From the NCBI GenBank assembly GCA_964354345.1, contig CAYGZL010000134.1:1-30926 (forward strand): 30,926 nucleotides of DNA, written 5' to 3'. The position numbers and the translations under genes were made by a program. Below, one piece after another: positions 1-8,041 of this stretch. This DNA comes from CAYGZL01 sp964354345. Lineage in GTDB: Bacteria > Chloroflexota > Anaerolineae > Anaerolineales > UBA4823. A model generated the notes under the pieces. It did not search any database. It was not told the origin of the DNA and saw nothing but the letters and a program-made list of their open reading frames with translations. Each line of letters opens with the position of its first letter. Within the stretch, counting starts at the first letter, position 1.

Positions 1-1
1 T

Positions 2-460
2 GCCCCGGAATTCACCTTGATGGATTTTAATGGACAGCCGGTCTCTCTGGCGGATTACCGCGGCCGCAAGAATATTCTGCTGGTCTTCAACCGGGGATTT
101 GTCTGACCGTTTTGCCAACGGCATATGGCGCAGTTGCGTCAAAAAAATGAACAATATGTTACCAATGATACGGTAATCATTGTCGTTGGACCCGAAGGAC
201 CGGACGAATTCGCTCTGTACTGGAATTCCAACCAATTACCCTTTATCGGTTTACCCAATCCCACCCATTCAGTGCTGAAGTTGTTCGGTCAGGAAGTGAA
301 TTTATTCAAACTTGGGCGGATGCCGGCCCAGGTCATCATTGACAAGTCTGGAATTGCCCGTTATGTCCATTACGGAAAATCCATGTCCGATATCCCTGAC
401 AACCAGGAACTATTACAACTGATCGAATCTCTCAACCAGCAAACGAATCCCCAAGAATAA
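2..460 (+). CDS. Peroxiredoxin-like (AhpC/TSA, thioredoxin fold) protein with probable selenocysteine, 5' partial
   Basis: The frame is open from base 2 to the TAA at 458-460 apart from one TGA at 104-106. Before it lies a redoxin N-terminus (PEFTLMDFNGQPVSLADYRG, then LVFNRGFV). After it come PFC and a well-conserved redoxin C-terminus (FALYWNSNQLPFIGLPNP, GRMPAQVIIDKSGIARYVHYG). Relatives carry CPFC after RGFW or RGFV, so the TGA sits exactly at the first cysteine of CxxC, giving UxxC (U at visible codon 35, C at 113-115). Starting at the internal ATG at 125 would remove the active site and the first beta strands, so I reject that start. A SECIS-like hairpin follows the TGA. The 5' end lies outside the window. 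The likely role is reduction of peroxides or disulfides in the cytoplasm. The alternative is a recent nonsense mutation. The family call is firm and the selenocysteine call is probable. Confidence 0.8.
107..141 (+). promoter_or_regulatory. Candidate bacterial SECIS element for the UGA at 104-106
   Basis: A hairpin of TGGCGC (126-131), loop AGTT (132-135) and GCGTCA (136-141) forms 6 pairs including one G-U. The loop starts 25 nt after the UGA and has G as its second base. This fits the published bacterial rules: loop 16-37 nt from the UGA, at least one G in the first two loop bases, and an upper stem of at least 4 bp. A competing hairpin, CCGTT/AACGG at 107-121, starts directly after the UGA. 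Structure was judged by eye. Confidence 0.55.
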
Positions 461-505
461 TCAAGTACAATATCTCACGGTCACATCTCTCAATCGGAGG
501 TACTT

Positions 506-1072
506 ATGTCTTCACGTTCTGAACGCGCCCAGCGCCGTGCCGCCCGGGTGCGCAACCAGCGCATCGGCGTGATTGTTATCCTTGTCTTAGTCATCGCCAG
601 TGGAGCCTTCCTGGCTTTCGGTGGGATTAATCGTATCAAAGGAGCTATTGGTATTCAGGAAGCCACCCCGATCGTCACCCCAAGTTTGGTAACTTATCCG
701 TCTCCAGATCAGACGGCTATTGGTATTCAGGAATCCACCCCGATCGTCACCAGCTTACAGATTCAAGATGAAGTAGTCGGTAGCGGACAAGAAGCAATAA
801 CCGGCGACACAGTCAGTGTTCACTATACGGGTTGGTTGCTGGATGGTAAGAAATTCGATTCATCGCTGGATCGCGGCGAACCCTTCGAGTTCGTCCTCGG
901 ACAAGGAAATGTGATTCAGGGTTGGGATCAAGGAGTCGTTGGAATGAAAGTCGGAGGAAAACGCAAGCTGACCATTCCCGCCGATTTAGCTTATGGGGCG
1001 CAGGGTATCGGTAGTGTGATCCCTCCTGACTCCGCCCTGATTTTTGAAGTTGAGCTCTTAGCGATCAAGTAG
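506..1072 (+). CDS. Membrane-anchored FKBP-type peptidyl-prolyl cis-trans isomerase
   Basis: A 188-residue protein with an arginine-rich N-terminus, one membrane segment at about residues 20-41 (IGVIVILVLVIASGAFLAFG), a low-complexity linker (42-85) and a C-terminal FKBP domain (about 86-188). The domain has the expected VHYTGWLLDGKKFDSS, GNVIQGWDQGVVGMKVGGKR, IPADLAYG and a final LIFEVELLAI strand. It should catalyse prolyl isomerisation on the outer face of the membrane, as a folding helper for exported proteins. The start is supported by TCGGAGG upstream of ATG. It lies 45 bp after the redoxin gene on the same strand and may be cotranscribed. The linker holds two copies of AIGIQE(A/S)TPIVT (residues 47-58 and 71-82), a recent internal duplication. 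Family assignment is secure; the natural substrates are not evident. Confidence 0.92.
   Translation: MSSRSERAQRRAARVRNQRIGVIVILVLVIASGAFLAFGGINRIKGAIGIQEATPIVTPSLVTYPSPDQTAIGIQESTPIVTSLQIQDEVVGSGQEAITGDTVSVHYTGWLLDGKKFDSSLDRGEPFEFVLGQGNVIQGWDQGVVGMKVGGKRKLTIPADLAYGAQGIGSVIPPDSALIFEVELLAIK
644..751 (+). repeat. 36-bp direct repeat inside the FKBP linker
   Basis: Bases 644-679 and 716-751 are near-identical 36-mers encoding AIGIQEATPIVT and AIGIQESTPIVT, differing mainly by one codon (gcc/tcc). The 36-bp unit between them is unrelated. The copies preserve the frame and lengthen the extracytoplasmic linker. Confidence 0.85.
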
Positions 1073-1080
1073 ATAAGAGA

Positions 1081-1113
1081 GGATCAACCAGACCGGTGTG
1101 GGTTCGCTGATCC
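1081..1113. terminator. Possible bidirectional terminator between convergent genes
   Basis: GGATCA (1081-1086) pairs with TGATCC (1108-1113), with a further ACC/GGT inside. It lies between the convergent FKBP gene and aminotransferase gene and is followed on the plus strand by T-rich TTTATCTTTT. The stem is modest, so the call is tentative. Confidence 0.3.
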
Positions 1114-1121
1114 CCGTTCAT

Positions 1122-2363
1122 TTATCTTTTCGTCAACAGCGGTTCACCGCTTTTTTCGTATAAGACTCGTCCCAGTCGGGCTATCCCCGCCTGGATCATC
1201 TCTGGACGGGCGTTTGAGAAGTTTAACCGCATCGTATTATGCCCACCACCATTCGGAAAGAACGGCGCTCCGGGAACGAAAGCCACCTTCTGCAAAATGG
1301 CGTCTTTCAGGACATCCGCGGCGTTGAGGTTCTCGGGTAATATGCCCCACAAGAACAGCCCGCCTTCCGGATGGGTCCATTCTACACCCGGCGGAAAATA
1401 GCCATCCATCGCCCCCAGCATCACATCACGCCGTTCCTTGTACACCTCTCGGATTTTGCGCACGTGTTGGTCCAAGAAACCGCCGTGCGCCACTTCGAAG
1501 GCGACCATCTGACCGAAAGAAGTGGTGTGCAAGTCAGCGCCTTGCTTGGCCTGCACTAACTTGCGAATAACTTCCGGGGGTGCGATTACCCAGGCCAGCC
1601 GCAGGCCTGGCGCCAGCGTTTTCGAGAAAGTGCTCAGGTAAATCACATTCCCGTGATAACCGGACTGGCAGTTACCCCGGTATTCATCGTCAAGGGCAAC
1701 GATCGAGGGAATGTGTTCTCCTTCATAACGAAGCTGTCCGTAGGGATCATCCTCGACAATCGGAACCCCATAACGATCGGCGATCTCAACCAGGCGCTGG
1801 CGGCGTTCCAACGGCAGGGTGACACCTGTCGGGTTCTGGAAATTCGGCAGCACGTAGATAAATTTTGGACCGCTACGCAGAGCCTCTTCTAAGGCATCAG
1901 TCACCATGCCATGCTCATCCATTGGCACGGTGACATATTCCGCCTGGTACGCGTTCCAGGCTTGCAATGCCCCCAGATAAGTAGGCGACTCGACCAGGAT
2001 GCGATCGCCCGGGTTAATTAAAATCTTCCCGAGCAAATCCAGGGCCTGCTGAGAGCCTGAGGTAATCATGATATTGTCCGGGTTGACTTCGATGCGATAG
2101 CGGGACGCATGGCGGGCGATCATCTCGCGCAACGGAAGATAACCCTCGGTTGGACCGTACTGCAATGCCTGGGTCCCCTGTTGTCGTAATACTCGATCAC
2201 AGGCTTCACGAAACTCGTCAATTGGGAAAACTTCCGGCGCAGGCATCCCGCCGGCGAAGGAGATCAGATCAGGCTGCTCAGTCAGCTTTAACAACTCACG
2301 GATCGCCGAGCTGCCCATGCGCTGGGTTCGCTGTGCATAGCGATGATCCCAAGGGGTTTGCAT
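1122..2363 (-). CDS. PLP-dependent class I/II aminotransferase (2-aminoadipate transaminase/LysN-like)
   Basis: A 413-residue fold-type I aminotransferase of usual length. Visible landmarks are SFAGGMPAPEVFP near the N-terminus, the cofactor-binding NFQNPTG (N178), EDDPYG (about 205-209), the Schiff-base lysine in STFSKTLAPGLR (K248) and the C-terminal substrate arginine region (MRLNFSNA). The sequence style matches the LysN/2-aminoadipate and broad-specificity aminotransferases that lack the MocR DNA-binding domain. The exact substrate (2-aminoadipate, branched-chain or aromatic amino acids) cannot be read from the sequence. The start is supported by CAGGAG 5-6 nt upstream of ATG. It begins 18 bp after the SHMT-GcvT stop, so the two genes are probably one transcript, which fits amino-acid and one-carbon metabolism. 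Confidence 0.9.
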   Translation of the reverse strand: MQTPWDHRYAQRTQRMGSSAIRELLKLTEQPDLISFAGGMPAPEVFPIDEFREACDRVLRQQGTQALQYGPTEGYLPLREMIARHASRYRIEVNPDNIMITSGSQQALDLLGKILINPGDRILVESPTYLGALQAWNAYQAEYVTVPMDEHGMVTDALEEALRSGPKFIYVLPNFQNPTGVTLPLERRQRLVEIADRYGVPIVEDDPYGQLRYEGEHIPSIVALDDEYRGNCQSGYHGNVIYLSTFSKTLAPGLRLAWVIAPPEVIRKLVQAKQGADLHTTSFGQMVAFEVAHGGFLDQHVRKIREVYKERRDVMLGAMDGYFPPGVEWTHPEGGLFLWGILPENLNAADVLKDAILQKVAFVPGAPFFPNGGGHNTMRLNFSNARPEMIQAGIARLGRVLYEKSGEPLLTKR

Positions 2364-2381
2364 TGTACTCTCCTGACTTAA

Positions 2382-5300
2382 CTATAATTTCGGAAACCGG
2401 CTAACCACAACTGCCGGAGTTGGCAGTACAGCTTTATCGCCGACGATTAACTGAGCCGGCGCTTTACCGGCTTTATCCGCGGCGCTCTGGTAGATCAACA
2501 AAGGTGTCTCCTCTTCTGCTGACTTCAGCTCGACGAATGCCTGACCTGTCAGGAAGCCATCGCGATCCACCGCGCAGGAAGTGACCCAACCGACCACCCG
2601 ACCGCGTTTATCCAGCACTGGATCGCCGCTATGCGCCATGCGCACGCCCTTCTCAGTGAAGCGGAAGCGCACCACGACTCCTTTGCGATCCTTGTCACGC
2701 GCCAGGAAAGCCTCACGACCGATGAACCAGGGTTTATAAGTCTTGACATAGCTGCCAAAACCGGCCTCAGCCACACCCAAATTCCTGTCACCGCCCATTT
2801 CATGCCCATAGAGCGGCAAACCAGCCTCGGTGCGCAACGAGTCGCGCGCCCCCAAACCGATTGACTTAATCCCAAATGGTTCACCGACTTTAAGCAACGC
2901 TTCAAACAACGCCAAGGCCCTTTCCGGGTGGACGAAAAGCTCGAATGCCATCTTCTCACCGGTATAACCGGTGCGCGAGACAACCAGGTCGAATCCGCCA
3001 ACGATTGCTTCGCACAGTTGGGTGCGCTTGAGAGCCAGGATACGCTTGCGTGTCGGGGTGTCCACGCCAAGCGCCAGGAGAATATCACGCGAGCGCGGCC
3101 CTTGCAGAGCCAGGTCGACACGCATGTCGGTGCCTGCCTGTGGGTCGCGCAGGTTGCGCAGGTGGACATTCCGGCCGTAGGCGCGCGCCCAAGGACGGTG
3201 GTTATCTACACACACGCGCCCATCTTTAACGGCGTTCAACCAGGTCCAGTCCTTATCGTCGTTGGAAGCATTCACGACCACCAGGAATCTATCCGCGCTG
3301 CGGTGGTAGATTAACAAATCATCAATCACATTGGCATCGGGATCGAGGAAATGAGTGTAACAGGATTCACCTACCCCAAGACCGCCGATATCATTGCCAA
3401 CTACACTATCCAGGAAGATGGCAGCCTCCGAGCCCTCGACCTGGTAGACACCCATGTGGGCAACATCGAACAAACCGGCTGCCTGGCGCACTGCCAGATG
3501 TTCCTCAACGACCGATGTGTACCAGACTGGCATCTCCCACCCGGCGAAGGGAATGATCTTTGCATCGAGTTTCTTGTGCAGCTCATAAACCGGCGTACGG
3601 TGTAACGCTCCAGGATGCTCCTCCCAGGCGAATTTTGGCAGCGCCTCCCCGCTTCCGAGCTGGATACCAATAAAATATGGCTTTTGCAACCCGACCGACT
3701 CAGCTTCGAGGGTAATTGCGCTCATTGCCTGCCCCACACCCACACCGACCGGTCCGGGCAGCTTGCGCAGCGCATCATCATCAAAGGCCACATAGCCATC
3801 CGACAGGTCGCGCAACCAGGAGGCAGCTTTCCCAAACTGATCTTTCGGGACAGCCAGGCGGAAGGCTTGCACACCCAAACAGGTTAAACGACCAGGGATC
3901 GTTCCCAAAGGGGTGTACAGGCGGGTTGACTGGCTCTGACCAGGTCGCAAGGTTTCGACATCACTGGCCAGGGCAAAGTTAAGGAACTCCCTCACTCGTT
4001 CCCCGCGCAAATCGAACGCCGTCCACTCACCTACTCCTTGATCATCCAGATAGTAAAAGTGGGGGTACCCATGCCGGGCAGTCAGCTCATCGTACCCGGC
4101 TCGCTCGACCAGGTCGCGCACTTGTAGCTTGACTGTCTCCAAGACTTTGAAATCTACCTTGGCGCGGCGGGCTCCGCTTTTACGACCTTCCAGAGCGAAG
4201 GGGGTGGTTGCCTGGAGCAGATCGGCAATCCAATCACCGATCTGGCACATCTCAGGCTCTTTCAGACCACGTTGGGTAACCCAGGGCGTGCCCAGGCGCA
4301 GACCGTTGGGATCAGCGGCGGACTTATCGCCGGGAATCGTGTTGCGGTTGACCACAATGCCCGCAATATCCAGGATGCGCGCTGCCTGGTCGCCTGATAG
4401 GGTCGTGCCATCGGGACCGCTAATTGTCGAGCAATCCAGGTTGGTCAGGTGGGTGTTGGTGCCCCCATAGGGGATGCGCAGGCCGCGTGCCCTGAGTTGC
4501 TCGGTCAGAGCGATACAGTTACCCACGATTTGTTTTTGCAGGGCGCGGAATTGTTCCGTACGCGCCAGCTTGAAGGTCAAAGCGATCGCGGCGAAGACAT
4601 TGACATGCGGTCCACCCTGCTCACCCGGGAAGACGGCGCGGTCAATCTTGTTGGCCAGGAGGGGGTCAGTGGTCAGGATGCAGGCGCCGCGCGGCCCACA
4701 CAGCGACTTGTGCGTGGTGAAGGTGATCACATCGGCGTAGCCCACCGGCGAGGGGTAGACGCCACCAACCACCAGGCCGGCAATATGGGCGACATCAGCG
4801 AACAGGTAAGCGCCGGTGGCCCTGGAAATAGCGCTCAGGCGCGCCCAATCCACCACCCAGGGATAGGAGGAATAGCCAGCGATTATGAACTTAGGTTTAT
4901 TTTGGCGCGCCAGCTCTTCCACCTGATCGTAATTGATTTGTTCGGTTTGCGGATCAACAGTGTAATGAATTACTTTGTATAATTTTCCCGAGCGGTTGAC
5001 CGACGAGCCGTGCGTCAGGTGACCACCATGCAACAGGCTCAGGCCCATAATCGTATCGCCGGGCACAGCCAGCGCATGATAAACGGCGTTGTTGGCTGGC
5101 GCGCCTGAGAGGGGTTGCACATTGACGAAAATTTCATTCGCCGTGACTCCATTGGCCGCAAAAGCTTCTGCGCAGCGTCTACGAGCCAGAGCCTCAACGA
5201 GATCGGCGTATTCAGTCCCCTTGTAATAACGTGGATCCGAGTAACGCCGAAAACTAGACAGGCGCAACTCGTAATTCAGGATTTCGTCTTCGCGGAAGGC

Positions 5301-5501
5301 GCGGGTTTCTTCATCCGGATACCCTTCAGCGTAAATATTCTGGAACGCCGAAGCCATCGCCTGGCGCACCGCTAATGGCGCCTGGCTTTCACTGGGGATC
5401 AGGATCAGCTTGCGCGTCTGGCGTTCCACTTCCAACTGCGTCAGTTCGAACAACACAGGATCGAGGTCGGCGAGCGCGCCTCGAAAGAGATAATCTGTCA
5501 T
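2382..5501 (-). CDS. Fusion of serine hydroxymethyltransferase and aminomethyltransferase (GlyA-GcvT)
   Basis: A 1039-residue fusion. Residues 1-435 are serine hydroxymethyltransferase (serine + THF to glycine + methylene-THF), with ILIPSES, LHGGHLTHGS, FADVAHIAGLV and the PLP lysine K265 in FTTHKSLCGPRG. Residues 636-1039 are GcvT, the tetrahydrofolate-dependent T-protein of glycine cleavage (KIIPFAGWEMPVWYTS, GLFDVAHMG, SRTGYTGE, LGARDSLRTEAGLPLYGHE). Residues 440-635 form a linker domain of uncertain nature. I chose the start at 5501 (MTDYLFRG) because AGGAG lies 6 nt upstream; an upstream in-frame start at 5585 lacks this and adds a non-conserved tail. Joining the two activities could pass methylene-THF or glycine between pathways. 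The GcvP and GcvH partners are not beside it; the lipoyl carrier at 20.2-20.7 kb is a divergent one. The aminotransferase gene follows. Confidence 0.93.
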   Translation of the reverse strand: MTDYLFRGALADLDPVLFELTQLEVERQTRKLILIPSESQAPLAVRQAMASAFQNIYAEGYPDEETRAFREDEILNYELRLSSFRRYSDPRYYKGTEYADLVEALARRRCAEAFAANGVTANEIFVNVQPLSGAPANNAVYHALAVPGDTIMGLSLLHGGHLTHGSSVNRSGKLYKVIHYTVDPQTEQINYDQVEELARQNKPKFIIAGYSSYPWVVDWARLSAISRATGAYLFADVAHIAGLVVGGVYPSPVGYADVITFTTHKSLCGPRGACILTTDPLLANKIDRAVFPGEQGGPHVNVFAAIALTFKLARTEQFRALQKQIVGNCIALTEQLRARGLRIPYGGTNTHLTNLDCSTISGPDGTTLSGDQAARILDIAGIVVNRNTIPGDKSAADPNGLRLGTPWVTQRGLKEPEMCQIGDWIADLLQATTPFALEGRKSGARRAKVDFKVLETVKLQVRDLVERAGYDELTARHGYPHFYYLDDQGVGEWTAFDLRGERVREFLNFALASDVETLRPGQSQSTRLYTPLGTIPGRLTCLGVQAFRLAVPKDQFGKAASWLRDLSDGYVAFDDDALRKLPGPVGVGVGQAMSAITLEAESVGLQKPYFIGIQLGSGEALPKFAWEEHPGALHRTPVYELHKKLDAKIIPFAGWEMPVWYTSVVEEHLAVRQAAGLFDVAHMGVYQVEGSEAAIFLDSVVGNDIGGLGVGESCYTHFLDPDANVIDDLLIYHRSADRFLVVVNASNDDKDWTWLNAVKDGRVCVDNHRPWARAYGRNVHLRNLRDPQAGTDMRVDLALQGPRSRDILLALGVDTPTRKRILALKRTQLCEAIVGGFDLVVSRTGYTGEKMAFELFVHPERALALFEALLKVGEPFGIKSIGLGARDSLRTEAGLPLYGHEMGGDRNLGVAEAGFGSYVKTYKPWFIGREAFLARDKDRKGVVVRFRFTEKGVRMAHSGDPVLDKRGRVVGWVTSCAVDRDGFLTGQAFVELKSAEEETPLLIYQSAADKAGKAPAQLIVGDKAVLPTPAVVVSRFPKL

Positions 5502-5636
5502 ATTTTTCTCCTGAGTCGGGGTAGAGTAAATAAATATAAAACACCGTGACCGTTGCATGTCTGCGCGAACGGCCCATTCAGGCAAGAAGTATAGAGTTTT
5601 GCGAATGACAAACGCAAATCCTCCACCTCAATCCTC
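5502..5636 (-). promoter_or_regulatory. Long structured 5' leader of the SHMT-GcvT gene
   Basis: About 130 nt separate the likely transcription start from the ATG. Two hairpins are visible: CGCAAA/TTTGCG with a 9-nt loop (5598-5618) and CCGTT/AACGG with a 13-nt loop (5550-5572). I do not recognise the glycine, THF or SAM riboswitch signatures. It may be a regulatory leader or simply an untranslated region. Confidence 0.35.
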
Positions 5637-5665
5637 ATTGTAGCCTGTGCGGTGAAGAAGGTCAA
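5637..5665 (-). promoter_or_regulatory. Sigma70-type promoter for the SHMT-GcvT/aminotransferase operon
   Basis: Read on the minus strand: TTGACC (5660-5665), 17-nt spacer, TACAAT (5637-5642). One mismatch per box from consensus and ideal spacing. Predicted start near 5630. Confidence 0.6.
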
Positions 5666-5686
5666 GTAATGAATGTCACCCGATTT

Positions 5687-5839
5687 CTAAATTTTGTCAG
5701 AGTCAATCCCCTCTCCCGCGCACACTAGCTCCGCCGCGTTCAGATCCCATGCGCTCGAATACACCGCCAGCCGTTTCAGATAATCGCGTTCCGGCTCGGT
5801 GAGTAAATCCCGACTCCAATTAATCGCGGCATCCAGCCC
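5687..5839 (-). pseudogene. Fragment of a large ATPase-type (LuxR/SARP/AAA) regulator
   Basis: The minus-strand frame contains AAINWSRDLLTEPERDYLKR, then LAVYSSAWDLNAAELVCAGEGI. This matches the familiar segment after the NTPase domain of large LuxR/BTAD and cyclase-associated regulators (typically WSYDLLSEPERxLFRRLAVFxGGWTLEAAEAVCAGEGI). Only about 50 codons remain and the frame stops at 5687-5689. No P-loop, helical repeats or HTH is found nearby, so this is a remnant rather than a functional small gene. The upstream part of the same frame overlaps the end of the neighbouring membrane-protein gene and has no similarity. Confidence 0.6.
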
Positions 5840-5840
5840 A

Positions 5841-6653
5841 TCACTTGGTTTCGGCACTCCCTTTGAGGGTAGAATCCTCGCTACTGGCGAGCTGTGCAAG
5901 TCGACTCACTGCGTCCTCAAGCGGCTTGAGGGATACATCTTCCCCTGAATAGCGCTCGTAATAACCGAACGGATTGTCAAGATCCCTGATTAACATCAGG
6001 AGAAAAATCATCAGATACGAGATAACTCCTACGAAGAACAATGACTCGTAAAACGGATCAATCTTGGCCAATATGAGCCCGATGCAAAGAAGGATCGTGG
6101 TGATATCGGCGAGTAAATAGCCCGAGGAAATGAAGGATGTTTCTCGAATGGTATGAATACGGATGAGGGTGCGCCGGAGATTACCTTGCTCCTGCTTCAA
6201 TCGAGCCACCAGTGTCGCTTGAGTCCATTGTTCCATCACAGCGAACTGAGGGGTTAACTCGTTCACGTGCTCAAGCAGTTTTGCCGTGGGGTGTTTCTTT
6301 CGGAACCAACTCAGAATGTCCTGACTCAACCTGGATAGAAGGACCAGACAGGAACCAATATTGGCTTCAGGTCTTGCCATTCTAATACCGCGCACTTCTT
6401 GAGCCAGATTCTCCAGGCATGCGCTCAACTCGCCTGGGAGACGCTCGCTCTCCTTGAAATCCGAAAGGACTCCATTCAGAAGAAACCCCATTAAGAAGAC
6501 ATTGGCAGCCACAATTCCCGAGAATAGTGGATTGATGGAGATAATCTCCCACCCGAGGAAATGAACGAGGAGTTTCACACCCACTACAACAGCCACGATG
6601 GCGCTTACTCGAAGCAGAAGACGGTGTCGGTTACTGATGGTCATTTTTCTCAT
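5841..6653 (-). CDS. Four-helix membrane protein of unknown function (DUF4239/bestrophin-like layout)
   Basis: A 270-residue protein with two N-terminal membrane segments (about residues 12-30 and 40-60), a soluble helical middle (about 65-175, rich in charged residues and Leu) and two C-terminal membrane segments (about 177-197 and 203-220). A conserved-looking DLDNPFGYYERYSGED follows. The pair-soluble-pair arrangement and the DNPFG motif resemble DUF4239/bestrophin-like proteins, but I cannot assign a family firmly. The start may be ATG at 6653 or the in-frame ATG three codons later; neither has a strong ribosome site. No neighbour indicates its role. Confidence 0.65.
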   Translation of the reverse strand: MRKMTISNRHRLLLRVSAIVAVVVGVKLLVHFLGWEIISINPLFSGIVAANVFLMGFLLNGVLSDFKESERLPGELSACLENLAQEVRGIRMARPEANIGSCLVLLSRLSQDILSWFRKKHPTAKLLEHVNELTPQFAVMEQWTQATLVARLKQEQGNLRRTLIRIHTIRETSFISSGYLLADITTILLCIGLILAKIDPFYESLFFVGVISYLMIFLLMLIRDLDNPFGYYERYSGEDVSLKPLEDAVSRLAQLASSEDSTLKGSAETK

Positions 6654-6715
6654 CTACCCATCCTGTGAACCCATGGGCTTCATATGTCCAAAGATCACGA
6701 TAATGGGAAACACAT

Positions 6716-7090
6716 TTACCTTCTCATCGAAACTATAAAACCATTTAGATAAGGAATTAACCAAATAACCCACACCACGACACTGAACTTGTGAAAATTA
6801 ACGATTGCTTTCTCGTCTTTCCGCGCTAAAACCAGCGTAGCCCAAGCTGCATGTATGAACATCAACACAATAGCAATTAAACCCGTCAACCCATGGATAC
6901 TGATAAAACCTGCCTCAGACATCTCCATCATAATTCCTGTTCCGCTTGTATCACAGACAAAGCCTGCCCAGAAGAAAGCTAAGTGCCAACGTTCCAACCG
7001 GCCTGCCAGGCGCTCGCTCCATACGCCAATAGTATAAAACACCAGAGCCAGTGTAATCAATATTACGGATGACAACAATTGTATCGTCAT
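6716..7090 (-). CDS. HsmA/TIGR03987 family small integral membrane protein
   Basis: A 124-residue protein with four predicted membrane helices (about residues 4-22, 36-56, 64-88, 98-118). It shows the family pattern LALVFYTIGVWSER, then HLAFFWAGFVCDTSGTGIM, SIHGLTGLIAIVLMFIHAAW and NFHKFSVVVWVIWLIPY. Two histidines lie in or next to membrane helices (HGLTG and FIHAAW), recalling haem- or metal-coordinating small membrane proteins, but no ligand is established here. Length matches the family. AAGGTG lies 5-6 nt upstream of ATG. It appears to be a single gene. Confidence 0.8.
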   Translation of the reverse strand: MTIQLLSSVILITLALVFYTIGVWSERLAGRLERWHLAFFWAGFVCDTSGTGIMMEMSEAGFISIHGLTGLIAIVLMFIHAAWATLVLARKDEKAIVNFHKFSVVVWVIWLIPYLNGFIVSMRR

Positions 7091-7218
7091 TGGGTCACCT
7101 TGTGCTAATCACAGACTGACAAATGCTCAATGGAAGCCAGCCTGGTCACTGCTTTATCGAAAAGTAATACTTCAAGGAATCGCAAGCTAATTATAAAACT
7201 AAACAAGTTAGATCACCA

Positions 7219-7890
7219 TTAGGATTCGTAAAGCAACCGGACGGGTCCCAGCAGGCCACTCGGTTCCTGGTGGGCAAAACGAGAGAGGTAGTCGCGTTGA
7301 TTCTTAGCGAGTGTATTGGTCACCTCGACTACCAACCGGTTCTCACCATTCTGGATTAAATTACTGATATCCAATCGGTAGGGTGGGCAAATACGGACAC
7401 CTGCCCGTTGTGTGTTCACCTATACTTCTGCTGTCTCGTACACCTCACCAAGATCCAGGATCACTGGTTGGTCTGCCAGGGTCCACTGGAAATTGGTTTC
7501 ATAACGGAACGTGCCTGAGAAAGCCGGCAGAGCATCCGGCTGACTCAAGTCATTAAGATCGCTTAACTCTTTCCAGAGGCTGAACCTCGGATACTGCTCG
7601 GAATCCGCCATGGCAATCGACCATAAGCTGGAAATAATTTGTTCTTGATTTGTCTCTACACTGCCTATTTCAAACTGGTCCTGCACCTGGATATAAAGCT
7701 CTTCAACCGCCTCACCAGCCAGGATCAATCTCGATTCATACGGGCTGAGCCGCAAGGAAAAGCCCAGCCCATCCAGGTCGCCCCCACAGTTCTGCCGGGT
7801 GATTCGATTCTCGAATGCATCGTAGATCAGCGCTTTCCCACTGAACGGCAGGCGTACAGCAGAAAGATCGAGCTCGGGTATCTGGCACAT
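7219..7890 (-). pseudogene. 3' remnant of a glycoside hydrolase (GH2/alpha-L-rhamnosidase-like C-terminal region) with amber codon
   Basis: About 220 codons of the C-terminal end of a large glycosidase. The recognisable pieces are LRLSPYESRLILAGE, SGTFRYETNFQWTLADQP, VILDLGEVYETAEV and, after a stop, PPYRLDISNLIQNGENRLVV, then EVTNTLAKNQRDY and SGLLGPVRLL. This is the galactose-binding-like beta-sandwich end of GH2-related enzymes and rhamnosidases. An in-frame TAG (7420-7422) interrupts it where relatives have tryptophan (AEVWVNG), so a TGG to TAG change is likely. The catalytic domain is gone: the 5' end is joined directly to a LacI helix-turn-helix in another frame. It is non-functional. 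Confidence 0.75.
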
Positions 7891-8041
7891 AGCCAAGTTC
7901 CTCAACTACCTTCATAACACTCAGGCGGGTTTCCTCAGAAATAGAAACTCGACCATTGGTCAGACCATTAATGACAAAAGAAACCGTTGCCATTGAGACA
8001 CCAGCGAGTCGAGCAACATCTGCTTGAGTTGGTCGGGGCAT
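7870..8041 (-). pseudogene. 5' remnant of a LacI-family transcriptional regulator (helix-turn-helix only)
   Basis: The frame from ATG at 8041 encodes a textbook LacI DNA-binding domain (PTQADVARLAGVSMATVSFV, then SISEETRLSVMKVVEELGYV and PDTRARSF). Then the similarity stops and another frame carries glycosidase sequence. The effector domain (about 270 residues) is missing. The junction near 7870-7890 suggests one deletion joined the start of a sugar-responsive regulator to the end of a glycosidase from the same former sugar locus. The frame continues open to 7736, so a short HTH-only product might still be made, but the simplest reading is a decayed gene. Confidence 0.75.

Noticed and set aside
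4449..4982. A 177-codon plus-strand frame
   Set aside because: Antisense shadow of the strongly conserved SHMT domain.
7420..7422. Amber codon read as pyrrolysine or other recoding
   Set aside because: The gene has also lost its catalytic domain and is fused to a LacI remnant, so a plain nonsense mutation in a pseudogene is simpler.
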